DNA from: JAHZFN01 sp965149945
GTDB taxonomy: Bacteria > Bacillota > Dehalobacteriia > UBA4068 > UBA4997
Assembly: GCA_965149945.1 (NCBI GenBank)
Contig: CBCTTQ010000011.1
Span: forward strand, 1-53,294
Direction: 5' to 3'
Length of the DNA: 53,294 nt
Shown here: positions 8,529 to 15,652 of the stretch, piece after piece
How the letters are laid out: every line of letters starts with the position of its first letter
Position numbering within the stretch: the first letter of the stretch is position 1
The notes under the pieces: generated by a model
What the model was told of the DNA's origin: nothing
Databases searched by the model: none
The model's input: the letters and a program-made list of their open reading frames with translations, nothing else
Position numbers and translations under genes: made by a program

Positions 8529-8967
8529 CAGGCGCGTTTTGTCCGGCCGCCGCCATATCTTGATTCGCGGTCGGGAAATTGCCCCGAATCGCTCCGCTTC
8601 TCAATATGTTGTGTTGGGAATTTTGCTCGGCTCCCCGTCTCAAAGCCTGCGCCCGCGTGGTTACGGGAGGCGTGAAATTCCCGCTTTCCCGAAGACCGGC
8701 TTCAACGCTCCGAAGATTATTCTCGCCCTCCTGAAGATTGGCTTCAACTTCCCGAACGGGATTTTCTTTTTCCCGAACCGGAAGCGCCGCTTCCTTGACA
8801 GTTCCGTTTTGCCGTCTCCGAAAACGGAGGTCGTCTCTCGGCTTTATCAGCGATTCTGTAACAAAACCCCGCTCTGCCGCAAGACGGAGCGAGGTTCTTT
8901 TTGTTTTAACAGATTCTTTCTTGTTTCTGCTTACTTTTGTTTCTGTTTTGCCCTTGTGTTCGGAATT

Positions 8968-9579
8968 TTAAAATTTCTTTTCAGATTCATCATTCGAGTT
9001 TTGGCAAAAGCAGGGGACGTCCTCAACCGTTTCCGCTTCAGCAGACGGAACCAAATCTTTCGCCGCCAACTGCCGCCGCAGAAAATCCAACACCCGCGGA
9101 AACAAATCCTCCTCATTTTCTTCTGTCAACACAAAAGCCCGTGCTTGAGGATGGTTCCGTACCCGCTTCAAAAAGGGCGTGTCTTTGTCCCGCACCACCG
9201 CCAACACCGGCACATCGCCTGCCAATGCCCGCAAAACAGCGGCGGAAAAACGCGGGGAACGACTTTCCATAGGACCGATCTCATCCAACAGCAACAAACC
9301 GTCCGGCCGCGCCTCCTCAATTAAAAACGCCCATTGTTCAAAAACCTCCGGATAAGCTTCCGACTGTTGATTGCGGCACCAGCCCAACAGATTTTCTTTG
9401 CTCCGCCGCCGCTCTCCCGCGGCGGGATATAAATAAATGGGCTCCCGCTCTCCGACAGGGGCAGATTCTTTGACCGTTCGATACCCATATAACGGGGGAC
9501 AGGGGTGCAGTTCGCGCAACAGCCGATCCACAAAAGCAGCGCGCGGCACACGATGGTTGCCCACAATCAATGTATGCAT
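8968..9579 (-). CDS. THEP1-like nucleoside-triphosphatase family protein with degenerate P-loop
   Basis: 203 residues from ATG 9579 (GGAGG 10 nt upstream; it overlaps the end of the methyltransferase gene by 13 bp). The Walker B-like LLLLDEIGPMESRSP at 95-109 and the following VLRALAGDVPVLAVVRDKD strongly resemble THEP1/NTPase_1 proteins. The position of Walker A, however, reads LIVGNHRVPRAAF (4-16) without the GxxGxGKT pattern, so NTP hydrolysis in the usual way is doubtful. The C-terminal tail after about residue 175 is unlike the family and ends where the mobile relic begins, which may mean the 3' end was altered by the insertion. Last gene of the yqeC group. Confidence 0.65.
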   Translation of the reverse strand: MHTLIVGNHRVPRAAFVDRLLRELHPCPPLYGYRTVKESAPVGEREPIYLYPAAGERRRSKENLLGWCRNQQSEAYPEVFEQWAFLIEEARPDGLLLLDEIGPMESRSPRFSAAVLRALAGDVPVLAVVRDKDTPFLKRVRNHPQARAFVLTEENEEDLFPRVLDFLRRQLAAKDLVPSAEAETVEDVPCFCQNSNDESEKKF

Positions 9580-10289
9580 TCCGTCATTTCCTCCTCTTTC
9601 TCCGCCCAAAAAGAGGGCAGAACAAATGCTTCCAATTCTTTAGCATAGGGAAAATACCAAGGATAGACCTCATCATCGGTAGCAATCAGTCCCCGCGCAA
9701 CGGCGCCGCCGCATTGTCCGCCGAAAAAGCGCACATAAGCTTCCGCGTCCGCCAAAGAACGCAGCGGCTGTCCGAATTCCAACCGAAAGGCGGACAGACG
9801 CGCCACTGCCAATTTTTCATATCGACGCAGAACCGAAACACTTCTGCAGTGGGCAGAGTTTCCGCCGTCTGTCCGTACATGGCTGCGGCAGGCGACACGA
9901 TCCACTATGATCAACCGTTTCCGACACAATTTTCGTAAAAAGGAAAGCTCCGTGCGACGACCGGCGCAGACCATGACCACATTATCCCACAAAGGCAACC
10001 CTTCCAGTTGATTCCAGTCTTCGCACCGTATGAAAGGCTGTTCCCAACAGCGACGGTCTTTTTCTGTCTGCAGCCAGGCAATCGCTTCTCGGCTGGCATC
10101 CAAAGCCGTGACCCGATAACCGCGTGCCGCCAATTCCAAAGCCAGATGTCCCGGTCCGCAGCCCAAATCACAAACCGTTTCCTCCTTTGGCAAAAAAGGC
10201 GCCAATTTATCCGTCAACCGTTTGAAAAATTCTGTTTTTTCCGCCGCCGTCCGATACCAACGGATGGCATCATCTGTCCAGGTAAACAT
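9567..10289 (-). CDS. Class I SAM-dependent methyltransferase
   Basis: 240 residues from ATG 10289, chosen for AAGGAG 8 nt upstream; a longer frame to 10391 overlaps yqeC and lacks a site. The SAM-binding motif I DLGCGPGH is at 41-48, followed by the acidic residue of motif II in VTALDAS. The C-terminal half has three Cys/His-rich spots. The substrate is unknown. It is placed between yqeC and the THEP1-like gene, so a link to metal or cofactor handling is possible but only by context. Confidence 0.75.
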   Translation of the reverse strand: MFTWTDDAIRWYRTAAEKTEFFKRLTDKLAPFLPKEETVCDLGCGPGHLALELAARGYRVTALDASREAIAWLQTEKDRRCWEQPFIRCEDWNQLEGLPLWDNVVMVCAGRRTELSFLRKLCRKRLIIVDRVACRSHVRTDGGNSAHCRSVSVLRRYEKLAVARLSAFRLEFGQPLRSLADAEAYVRFFGGQCGGAVARGLIATDDEVYPWYFPYAKELEAFVLPSFWAEKEEEMTECIH

Positions 10290-10300
10290 AGGTTCTCTCC

Positions 10301-11065
10301 TTACTTCGACGGAAAGACCGCTTTGATTTGACGACAGGGCAACAAACAACCCGCCACCACCCGACAACCGGGCAAAAACGTCTGAATCCAAGTTGCTGTT
10401 TCCGCGCCCAACCGCAAGCGCTCTTCGTCATCCGCTTGATTCAAAAAAATCCGAAACCGCTCTGCCGAACCGACGCCTTTCCATTGTCCCAACGGACTGG
10501 TCAAAATCCGCGCTAACAAAGGCGGCGTCAGCATCGTCTGCGGAGTAACCCCAAAACGGCGGCAAAGTAATTCCAAACGAAAGGCAACTTGCGCCAAAGG
10601 TTTTCCCAACGCGGACAAGCCTGCCACCGCCACCACCGTGTCGGTGTCCGAAGGCAAACAAGGCTCTCCTTCATCGGGAACCTTCACCGGCAGCATCCGC
10701 GCTCCGTCCGCCTCTACAAACAGGCGCTCCGCCGTCTCTCGACACTGGCGCCAAAAAGCATCGCCGGGATAATGCAGTTTCCCGTCTTTTCCCCGAGAAC
10801 AAACACAAAGCACCTGCCCGGGCGCCCGCAAATCACTGGCCGCCTCCCGGTTGCCCGTCTCCAACAACAAAGCCGCGCCGGGAGGTGGATCGCCGATTCG
10901 AGTGGTAGTGGTCACAATAGCAGTTCGTCCCAAAGAAGCCTGCTCCGCACCGAGACAATACATCAGAGAAGTTTTGCCGCCGCCCCCTACCAAAGCTGTC
11001 ACCCCGGGGGTTCGCGGCAGATCCAATGCTGTATGAAACAGCAGTCCGCTGTTGGCCTCTTTCAT
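10301..11065 (-). CDS. yqeC: Selenium-dependent hydroxylase accessory protein YqeC family
   Basis: 254 residues with an N-terminal P-loop VGGGGKTSL (26-34), then IVTTTTRIG, a conserved LFVEADGARMLPVKVP segment (about 125-140) and GLSALGKPL. This set matches the YqeC family, which occurs with selenium-dependent molybdenum hydroxylases and is thought to act in maturation of their labile-selenium molybdenum cofactor. No molybdenum hydroxylase, selD or yqeB is present in the window. It is separated by 101 bp from the ABC transporter ATPase upstream. Confidence 0.8.
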   Translation of the reverse strand: MKEANSGLLFHTALDLPRTPGVTALVGGGGKTSLMYCLGAEQASLGRTAIVTTTTRIGDPPPGAALLLETGNREAASDLRAPGQVLCVCSRGKDGKLHYPGDAFWRQCRETAERLFVEADGARMLPVKVPDEGEPCLPSDTDTVVAVAGLSALGKPLAQVAFRLELLCRRFGVTPQTMLTPPLLARILTSPLGQWKGVGSAERFRIFLNQADDEERLRLGAETATWIQTFLPGCRVVAGCLLPCRQIKAVFPSK

Positions 11066-11166
11066 ATGGTCCTATCTCCCTTTCTTTATGATTTTAATTT
11101 TTCCTATTTTTATTTCCCCATTAATTTATTTTCATATGAAAATCTTTTATGCCGCAAAAATCCGGG
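11066..11166 (-). promoter_or_regulatory. AT-rich gap with 16-bp palindrome between ABC ATPase gene and yqeC
   Basis: Holds the perfect palindrome ATTTTCATATGAAAAT at 11128-11143. There is no clear T-tract terminator and no strong promoter. It may be an operator or processing site inside a long transcript, or the boundary between two units. Confidence 0.35.
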
Positions 11167-11964
11167 TCATTCCCATTTACTGCCCAAATCACGAGGAATG
11201 CAAACAGTGCGGGGATGACCGTCTGTTGTCACAAAGGCCGTCCGCTCCACATCGATACCGTAGAGTCGGGAAAGAGTGTCTTCCGTCAGCACTTCCGACG
11301 GAGCCCCATCCGTCAAAATTCGCCCTCGCCACAAGGTCAGCGCCCGACTGGCATAAAGGAGCGCCTGGTTGGGGTCATGGGTGGAGAAAAAAACAATGTA
11401 TCCGGCACGAGTCAATTGCGAAACCCGTGCCATCACCCGATTTTGATTGCCGTAATCCAGATTGGCGGTGGGTTCATCCATCACCAAAATCCCGGCATCC
11501 TGAATCAATGCCCTCGCCAAAAGCACCAGCTGCCGTTCACCACCGGACAGTTCCTCATAGCCCCGTTCCGCCAAATGACCGATGCCCAACTCTTCCAAAA
11601 GACGCAGCGCCTTTTCCCGGTGCGTCCGTTTGGGAGAGGACAGCACCCCGAGACTGGCCGTTACCCCCATCAATACCATATCCAATACCTGATAATTGAA
11701 AACCATGGCTACACTTTGAGGAATATAGGCAATTTCCTGTGCCAGCTCTGTTCGGGTCATTTCCCGCGTATCGCGGCCGCCGACGCGGATTTTTCCGCTG
11801 TATTCCCGCAAAAATCCCAACAAACAGCGCATCAGGGTGCTTTTGCCGGCTCCGTTGGGTCCCAGCAACGCTACCAGTTCCCCGGGTTCCACTTGAAAGG
11901 AAATTCCTTTCAATACCGTATGATCGCCATAGGAGAACCGCAGATTTTCAATGTCAACGCCCAT
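11167..11964 (-). CDS. Metal-chelate-type ABC transporter ATP-binding protein
   Basis: 265 residues, cytosolic ATPase of an importer in the FecE/FhuC/BtuD class. Walker A GPNGAGKST is at 35-43, Q-loop IPQ at 81-83, signature LSGGERQ at 139-145, Walker B ILVMDEP at 159-165 and the H-loop His196 in STHDPNQ. It overlaps the permease gene by 11 bp and belongs with the permease and binding protein upstream. Substrates of this class are ferric siderophores, heme, cobalamin or molybdate; sequence alone does not decide between them. Confidence 0.9.
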   Translation of the reverse strand: MGVDIENLRFSYGDHTVLKGISFQVEPGELVALLGPNGAGKSTLMRCLLGFLREYSGKIRVGGRDTREMTRTELAQEIAYIPQSVAMVFNYQVLDMVLMGVTASLGVLSSPKRTHREKALRLLEELGIGHLAERGYEELSGGERQLVLLARALIQDAGILVMDEPTANLDYGNQNRVMARVSQLTRAGYIVFFSTHDPNQALLYASRALTLWRGRILTDGAPSEVLTEDTLSRLYGIDVERTAFVTTDGHPRTVCIPRDLGSKWE

Positions 11965-12982
11965 GTTTCAACCCTCCCGTCAAAATCAACCAGGCAAAGA
12001 CCGGCGCTCCCACAAAGGCGGTCAAAATTCCGATGGGAATTTCACTGGTAGTCAACAGCCGCGCCACATCGTCCACCACAATCAGGAAAGTCGCCCCCAA
12101 CAAGGCGGAAGTGGGCAACAGCCAACGATAATCATACCCAAAAAGCAGGCGACAAAAATGCGGGATCACCAAACCGATCCAACCGATCAAACCGCTGACC
12201 GAAACACAGGCCGCCGTCATTAAAGTAGCGCATAAAATCACCACCGCCCGCAAACGACGGACATTGACGCCGATGCCCGCGGCTTCCTCATCGCTGATAG
12301 TCAACAAATTCAGGCGCCAGCGCAAAGCCAGCAAAAGCCCCATACTGAGCGCCACCGGAATCACCAAAAACAGCACATCCTGGGGGCGTATGGAAGAGAG
12401 ACTGCCCATCAACCAATATGTAATGGCGGGCAACACCTCGTCAGTATCGGCAATCAACTTGATAAAAGAGGTAGCCGCCGTAAACAGCGAGGATACCATC
12501 ATCCCCGAAAGCACCATAGAAAGGGTGGAATTGATTCGGCTGGCGCTGCCCAGCGCATAAGCAAAAATCACCGCGATCAAACCGCTGATAAAAGCAAACA
12601 AGGAAATCCCCACGTAACCAACAGAAAGCCAAATGGCCAAAGCGGCGCCGAACCCGGCGCCGGAGGATGCCCCCAAAATATCAGGCGAGACCATAGGGTT
12701 ACGAAACAATCCTTGATAAGCCGCACCCGCTACCGAAAGAGCGGCGCCGATCAACGCCGCCGCCAAAACCCTAGGCAAACGAATCTGGAAAAAAACCGCC
12801 TCGGCGCCGGAATCCCAAGTAGGCAAAATATCTACCGCCCGAGAAAGCAGCAGCTTAATCAATGTGATGGGATCCACGGGATAGCGTCCTAAAAGAAAAG
12901 AACCGAAAAACACCACCAAAAACAGAACAATCAAAATGACCAGACGCGCTTTCAGTTGTTTAGCGGTGGCTTTTTTTCTCAC
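11954..12982 (-). CDS. FecCD-family ABC transporter permease
   Basis: 342 residues, hydrophobic along its length with about ten membrane spans, and the FecCD hallmark stretches RLPRVLAAALIGAALSVAG, NPMVSPDILGASSGAGFGAA and GLIGWIGLVIPH. It starts at GTG 12982 behind AAGGAG with 9-nt spacing. It forms an import system with the ATPase (11-bp overlap) and the lipoprotein upstream. As usual for this family, a homodimer would form the pore. Confidence 0.9.
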   Translation of the reverse strand: MRKKATAKQLKARLVILIVLFLVVFFGSFLLGRYPVDPITLIKLLLSRAVDILPTWDSGAEAVFFQIRLPRVLAAALIGAALSVAGAAYQGLFRNPMVSPDILGASSGAGFGAALAIWLSVGYVGISLFAFISGLIAVIFAYALGSASRINSTLSMVLSGMMVSSLFTAATSFIKLIADTDEVLPAITYWLMGSLSSIRPQDVLFLVIPVALSMGLLLALRWRLNLLTISDEEAAGIGVNVRRLRAVVILCATLMTAACVSVSGLIGWIGLVIPHFCRLLFGYDYRWLLPTSALLGATFLIVVDDVARLLTTSEIPIGILTAFVGAPVFAWLILTGGLKHGR

Positions 12983-13019
12983 TGTTTCTCGCTCCTTCTC
13001 GTTTTATTCCGTTTGGGAA

Positions 13020-14159
13020 TCATGACGCGTTTTCTTCTGTTGCCGCTGCTTCGTCGGCGGTTTCCGCCGCGTCTGTATTATCGGCGTCCAGATAGGTGGA
13101 ATTCCCCATCAATTCGCGGGCTTCCGCCTCGCTCAATTCATAATGGAAAAATAGCTGATAAAATTCCCGCGCTTCCGCAATCATATCATAATCAAACACA
13201 TCGGGATAAATCAAATTCCCCAGCCAACGAATTCCCAAAATCCGCTGCACAGAAGGCGGCCGATCCAGCCAGCTGTAAGGACCGATGGGAACTTCATATG
13301 CCTGATGGTTTTGCACGGCTTGCACCGGCTGCCAGGCGCTGTCTTCATAAATATCGGAGAAATTGGATTCCGGCGCTAAAATTACTACCTCCGGATTCCA
13401 AAGCAGAATTTGATCCATGGAGACCTCGTTACCGCCTTCTCCGGCGACGCTGGACAGTTGGGCAACATTTTCTACCCCGACATAGTCTAACACTTCCGCG
13501 TGGACACTGCCCACGCCCAACGCTTCCGTACCGTATTCCCCTTGAGAATAAAGAACGCGTTTTCGTTCATTTTCGGGAATCTGGGCGGAATAAGCCGCCG
13601 CGTCATCCAAGGTTTCTCGAATATAGGCCGCGCAGGCCGCCGCCTGTTCCGTATCTCCCGTCAACTCTCCCAGCGTATCATAGGCATCCGCCATGGTGGC
13701 AATGCTGGCTTCGATAAAGATGACCGGGATACCGGTTTTTTCCTGCAGTTCATCCATATCCGTCGCGATATTCTCTTTGGCTTCCCCGATATCAATGATG
13801 ATATCAGGATCAGCGGCGATAATTTCTTCATAATTTACAGTAGAGCCCCCGCCGTAAAACTGTCCCGTCACAGGCAATTCCGTATACTCTTCCGGGATAT
13901 ACTGTTTCTGCACCCGCGTAAAAGGGGTAGATAAACTTTGCAGACGATCGGGGCAAATGGTATACAGCACAATCTGCGCCAAAGAGCCGGAAGGCATAAT
14001 CTCATTCAGCTCCGTCGGAATTTCCACCGTGCGCCCGCAAGAATCCACAAAAGTTCTGGTGGAGGCGGTTTCCTGTTCTGAAGCGGCGTTACAACCTGTC
14101 AACACCGCCAAACACAATGATAACAGCAAAACAAACGCTGTCAGTTTCCTTTTTTTCAT
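13020..14159 (-). CDS. FecB-type ABC transporter substrate-binding lipoprotein
   Basis: 379 residues. A lipoprotein signal ends in LTGC at residues 20-23. The class III binding-protein fold is shown by RTFVDSCGRTVEIP near the N-terminus, PDIIIDIG, AQLSSVAGEGGNEVSMDQILLWNP and the C-terminal PYSWLDRPPSVQRILG. The last motif, GPYSWLDRPPS, is typical of binding proteins for iron complexes or oxyanions near the MolA/FecB group. The C-terminal 30 residues are acidic and Ala-rich. It starts 6 bp after the stop of the small lipoprotein gene, behind GGGAG. Substrate not determined. Confidence 0.85.
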   Translation of the reverse strand: MKKRKLTAFVLLLSLCLAVLTGCNAASEQETASTRTFVDSCGRTVEIPTELNEIMPSGSLAQIVLYTICPDRLQSLSTPFTRVQKQYIPEEYTELPVTGQFYGGGSTVNYEEIIAADPDIIIDIGEAKENIATDMDELQEKTGIPVIFIEASIATMADAYDTLGELTGDTEQAAACAAYIRETLDDAAAYSAQIPENERKRVLYSQGEYGTEALGVGSVHAEVLDYVGVENVAQLSSVAGEGGNEVSMDQILLWNPEVVILAPESNFSDIYEDSAWQPVQAVQNHQAYEVPIGPYSWLDRPPSVQRILGIRWLGNLIYPDVFDYDMIAEAREFYQLFFHYELSEAEARELMGNSTYLDADNTDAAETADEAAATEENAS

Positions 14160-14165
14160 TTTGGT

Positions 14166-14645
14166 TTACTCCCGTACAAATTCAATTCTGGTAATGCCGT
14201 AGGCCCATTTACCGCTTTCCGCTTCCGGAATCAGAAGCCGCAGCGGCTGCACTTCCTCGCTGAGCGCTTCTTTATTGCCGGAGACAGCCAGCACCAATTC
14301 ATAATCAGACAAATACTCATCTCGCAAAACCACCTTATAGCCGTCTTTGCAAAGGAAACGAATCCTTTCAAAATCCGACGCCTGGCAGTCATACTGCGCT
14401 AAAAATGTGTTCAGCAAAGGGCCGACCACCTGCACCGTACCGGCTTTTTCCGTAGCGCCGGTGGCGGTACGGCTGACACAATCCAGCTCCGCCAGCTCAT
14501 TGGGCGTCACGGTAAATTCTTCCTCCGTCAGACCCGAAATAGTAATGGGGGTATCTCCGTAAGCGCTGATATCCGCCATGCCGCCGCAGCCCCCCAAGGC
14601 AAAAAGACACACCAACAGCGCCAACACACATAAAAATTTCTTCAT
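14166..14645 (-). CDS. Small lipoprotein with molybdopterin-binding-like (SUOX-type) fold
   Basis: 159 residues, signal peptide with lipobox LGGC at 18-21, RBS GGGAGG 5 nt before ATG. The mature part (ITISGLTEEEFTVTPNELA, GPLLNTFLAQYDC, LRLLIPEAESGKWAYGITRIEF) resembles the oxidoreductase molybdopterin-binding domain of sulfite oxidase-like proteins, reduced to one domain. The conserved cofactor-ligating Cys of true enzymes cannot be assigned with confidence, so it may be a binding or structural version. It lies between the ExbD-like and the binding-protein genes, suggesting that it is part of the uptake machinery at the outer face of the membrane. Confidence 0.6.
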   Translation of the reverse strand: MKKFLCVLALLVCLFALGGCGGMADISAYGDTPITISGLTEEEFTVTPNELAELDCVSRTATGATEKAGTVQVVGPLLNTFLAQYDCQASDFERIRFLCKDGYKVVLRDEYLSDYELVLAVSGNKEALSEEVQPLRLLIPEAESGKWAYGITRIEFVRE

Positions 14646-14709
14646 TTTTTCCTCCCGCTCCGTCCCGACTCAACCATCGAATACGAGACGCGCTTCATCG
14701 GGGCAGGCC

Positions 14710-15027
14710 TTATTCTTCCTCTGTTACCATGTACAACTTGCCGCTGTCCGGATCCATATACACCGTACCGTACTGCTGCAGATCAGCGTTTTCCAGCGGT
14801 TCGCCGGAATTTTCATCAAAACCGCTCACATCGGTAAGCTCCTGCCCCTGCTGCACATCGACCATGCCGCCCACATCCACATTCCAATAAGTAATCAACG
14901 ATAACATCAAACCGCAAGCGAATACCAGCATTACATCGGCCAGATTCGCCAGCCCGTCCATGGGATTAATATCCTCATTGATGGTTTTTCTATCCCGAAG
15001 ACGCCCTGTTCCTCTACGCCGTTTCAT
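14710..15027 (-). CDS. ExbD-like / DUF2149-type membrane protein
   Basis: 105 residues: a basic N-terminus (MKRRRGTGRLRDRK), one membrane span containing LADVMLVFACGLMLSLITYW at about 29-48, and a short outside domain. An Asp (Asp30) at the start of the span within PMDGLANLADVMLVF matches the position of the proton-carrying Asp of ExbD/TolR/MotB. It overlaps the ExbB-like gene by 14 bp, a strong sign that both form one complex. The outside part is much smaller than in ExbD and lacks a peptidoglycan-binding domain. Confidence 0.75.
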   Translation of the reverse strand: MKRRRGTGRLRDRKTINEDINPMDGLANLADVMLVFACGLMLSLITYWNVDVGGMVDVQQGQELTDVSGFDENSGEPLENADLQQYGTVYMDPDSGKLYMVTEEE

Positions 15028-15652
15028 GTTCTTCCATCGCCTCCAGCAAACATTCCATTACAGAATCCAAATAACCCATATACCGATGATACCAGCGTTT
15101 TCTGATGGCGGAAATCAATGTGGAAAGAGCCGCCGCAATCAGACCGCTGATGGTGGTATCAAATGCCGTCAAAAGAGAAGTAGACAAGGTATACGTATCG
15201 CCTCGTCCCAAAGCAATGATCCCCGGTCCCAACGGAATCAACGTACCCAGCAAACCGAACATGGGTCCCAGACGCATGATCAGATCCGTCACTTTGGTCC
15301 GCAGTTCATAATGAGCGCGCTCTGCTTCCAACAGCTCCGCCGCCAGACTTTCCCGTTTCAGCGGAGAAAGATTTTTCTGAGCGCAAACTGTCAGCAGAGC
15401 GGTTTTTTGTCGTTTCAGCAAAGCGGATTCCCGAATAACTTTCGCCAAATCAACACCGGGTTCCTGCAATTGGTTCAATAATCGAGGCAGATTCACCTTC
15501 ATGTGCCGCCGCTCTGTAATCAACTCCGCCACCAACGTACCCAACATGATGATGGTCAGTCCCAGCAAAATAAAAAGTACAATGATGACCGGTGTCAGCA
15601 ACGCTGACGAAATAGAATGCATAACATCAGTTAAATTTGCGTTTGTAAACAT
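15014..15652 (-). CDS. MotA/TolQ/ExbB-family proton channel protein
   Basis: 212 residues. One membrane span at about 20-45, a cytoplasmic charged loop, then two spans in GPMFGLLGTLIPLGPGIIALG and TLSTSLLTAFDTTISGLIAAALSTLI (about 130-185), which carry the family signature (GLLGT.. and a Thr-rich span). It would conduct protons and drive movement of a partner. RBS GGGAG is 8 nt before ATG 15652. It overlaps the surface protein gene upstream by 26 bp and the ExbD-like gene downstream by 14 bp. No flagellar genes are near, so ExbB/TolQ-like energising of uptake is more likely than MotA. Confidence 0.85.
   Translation of the reverse strand: MFTNANLTDVMHSISSALLTPVIIVLFILLGLTIIMLGTLVAELITERRHMKVNLPRLLNQLQEPGVDLAKVIRESALLKRQKTALLTVCAQKNLSPLKRESLAAELLEAERAHYELRTKVTDLIMRLGPMFGLLGTLIPLGPGIIALGRGDTYTLSTSLLTAFDTTISGLIAAALSTLISAIRKRWYHRYMGYLDSVMECLLEAMEEHETA

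Larger units (their letters stand above)
8226..8540 (-). repeat. 315-bp in-frame cassette, copy 2
   Basis: Second tandem unit at an offset of exactly 315 bp from copy 1, with the same promoter, palindrome, ribosome binding site and nested gene. Its junction with copy 1 carries the only stop codon (TAA at 8224-8226) of the host frame; the equivalent codon is CAA at both outer borders (7909-7911 and 8539-8541). Confidence 0.85.
6727..8967 (-). pseudogene. Relic of a phage polyvalent-type protein with PBECR-like nuclease domain
   Basis: One reading frame of about 746 codons runs from just after the stop of the upstream THEP1-like gene (8968) to TGA/TAA at 6727, with a single internal TAA at 8224-8226. 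There is no start codon with a ribosome binding site, so the 5' end is truncated. Parts, in order: a charged, Gln/Arg-rich stretch (8967-8541); two in-frame 315-bp insertions (8540-7911); a domain at about 7790-7430 with HVERRHG, YTKRIDG, YVVEAAPD and a terminal IVSAYID, which resembles the BECR-fold (barnase/EndoU/colicin E5/RelE-like) nucleases of phage polyvalent proteins; Pro/Ser/Thr 29-residue repeats; and a charged C-terminal helix region. The domain call rests on recalled family features. The lower part (ATG 8121 downward) could still be translated as 464 residues. Confidence 0.6.

Noticed and set aside
6700..8540. CRISPR-like array because of repeated units
   Set aside because: Units are 87 or 315 bp, coding and without spacers.
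8443..9324. Plus-strand frame of 293 codons across the relic and the THEP1-like gene
   Set aside because: It crosses two minus-strand coding regions and has no start signal or family features.
15014..15652. Flagellar MotA
   Set aside because: No motB, peptidoglycan-binding domain or flagellar genes nearby; an ExbB/TolQ-like role fits the neighbours better.
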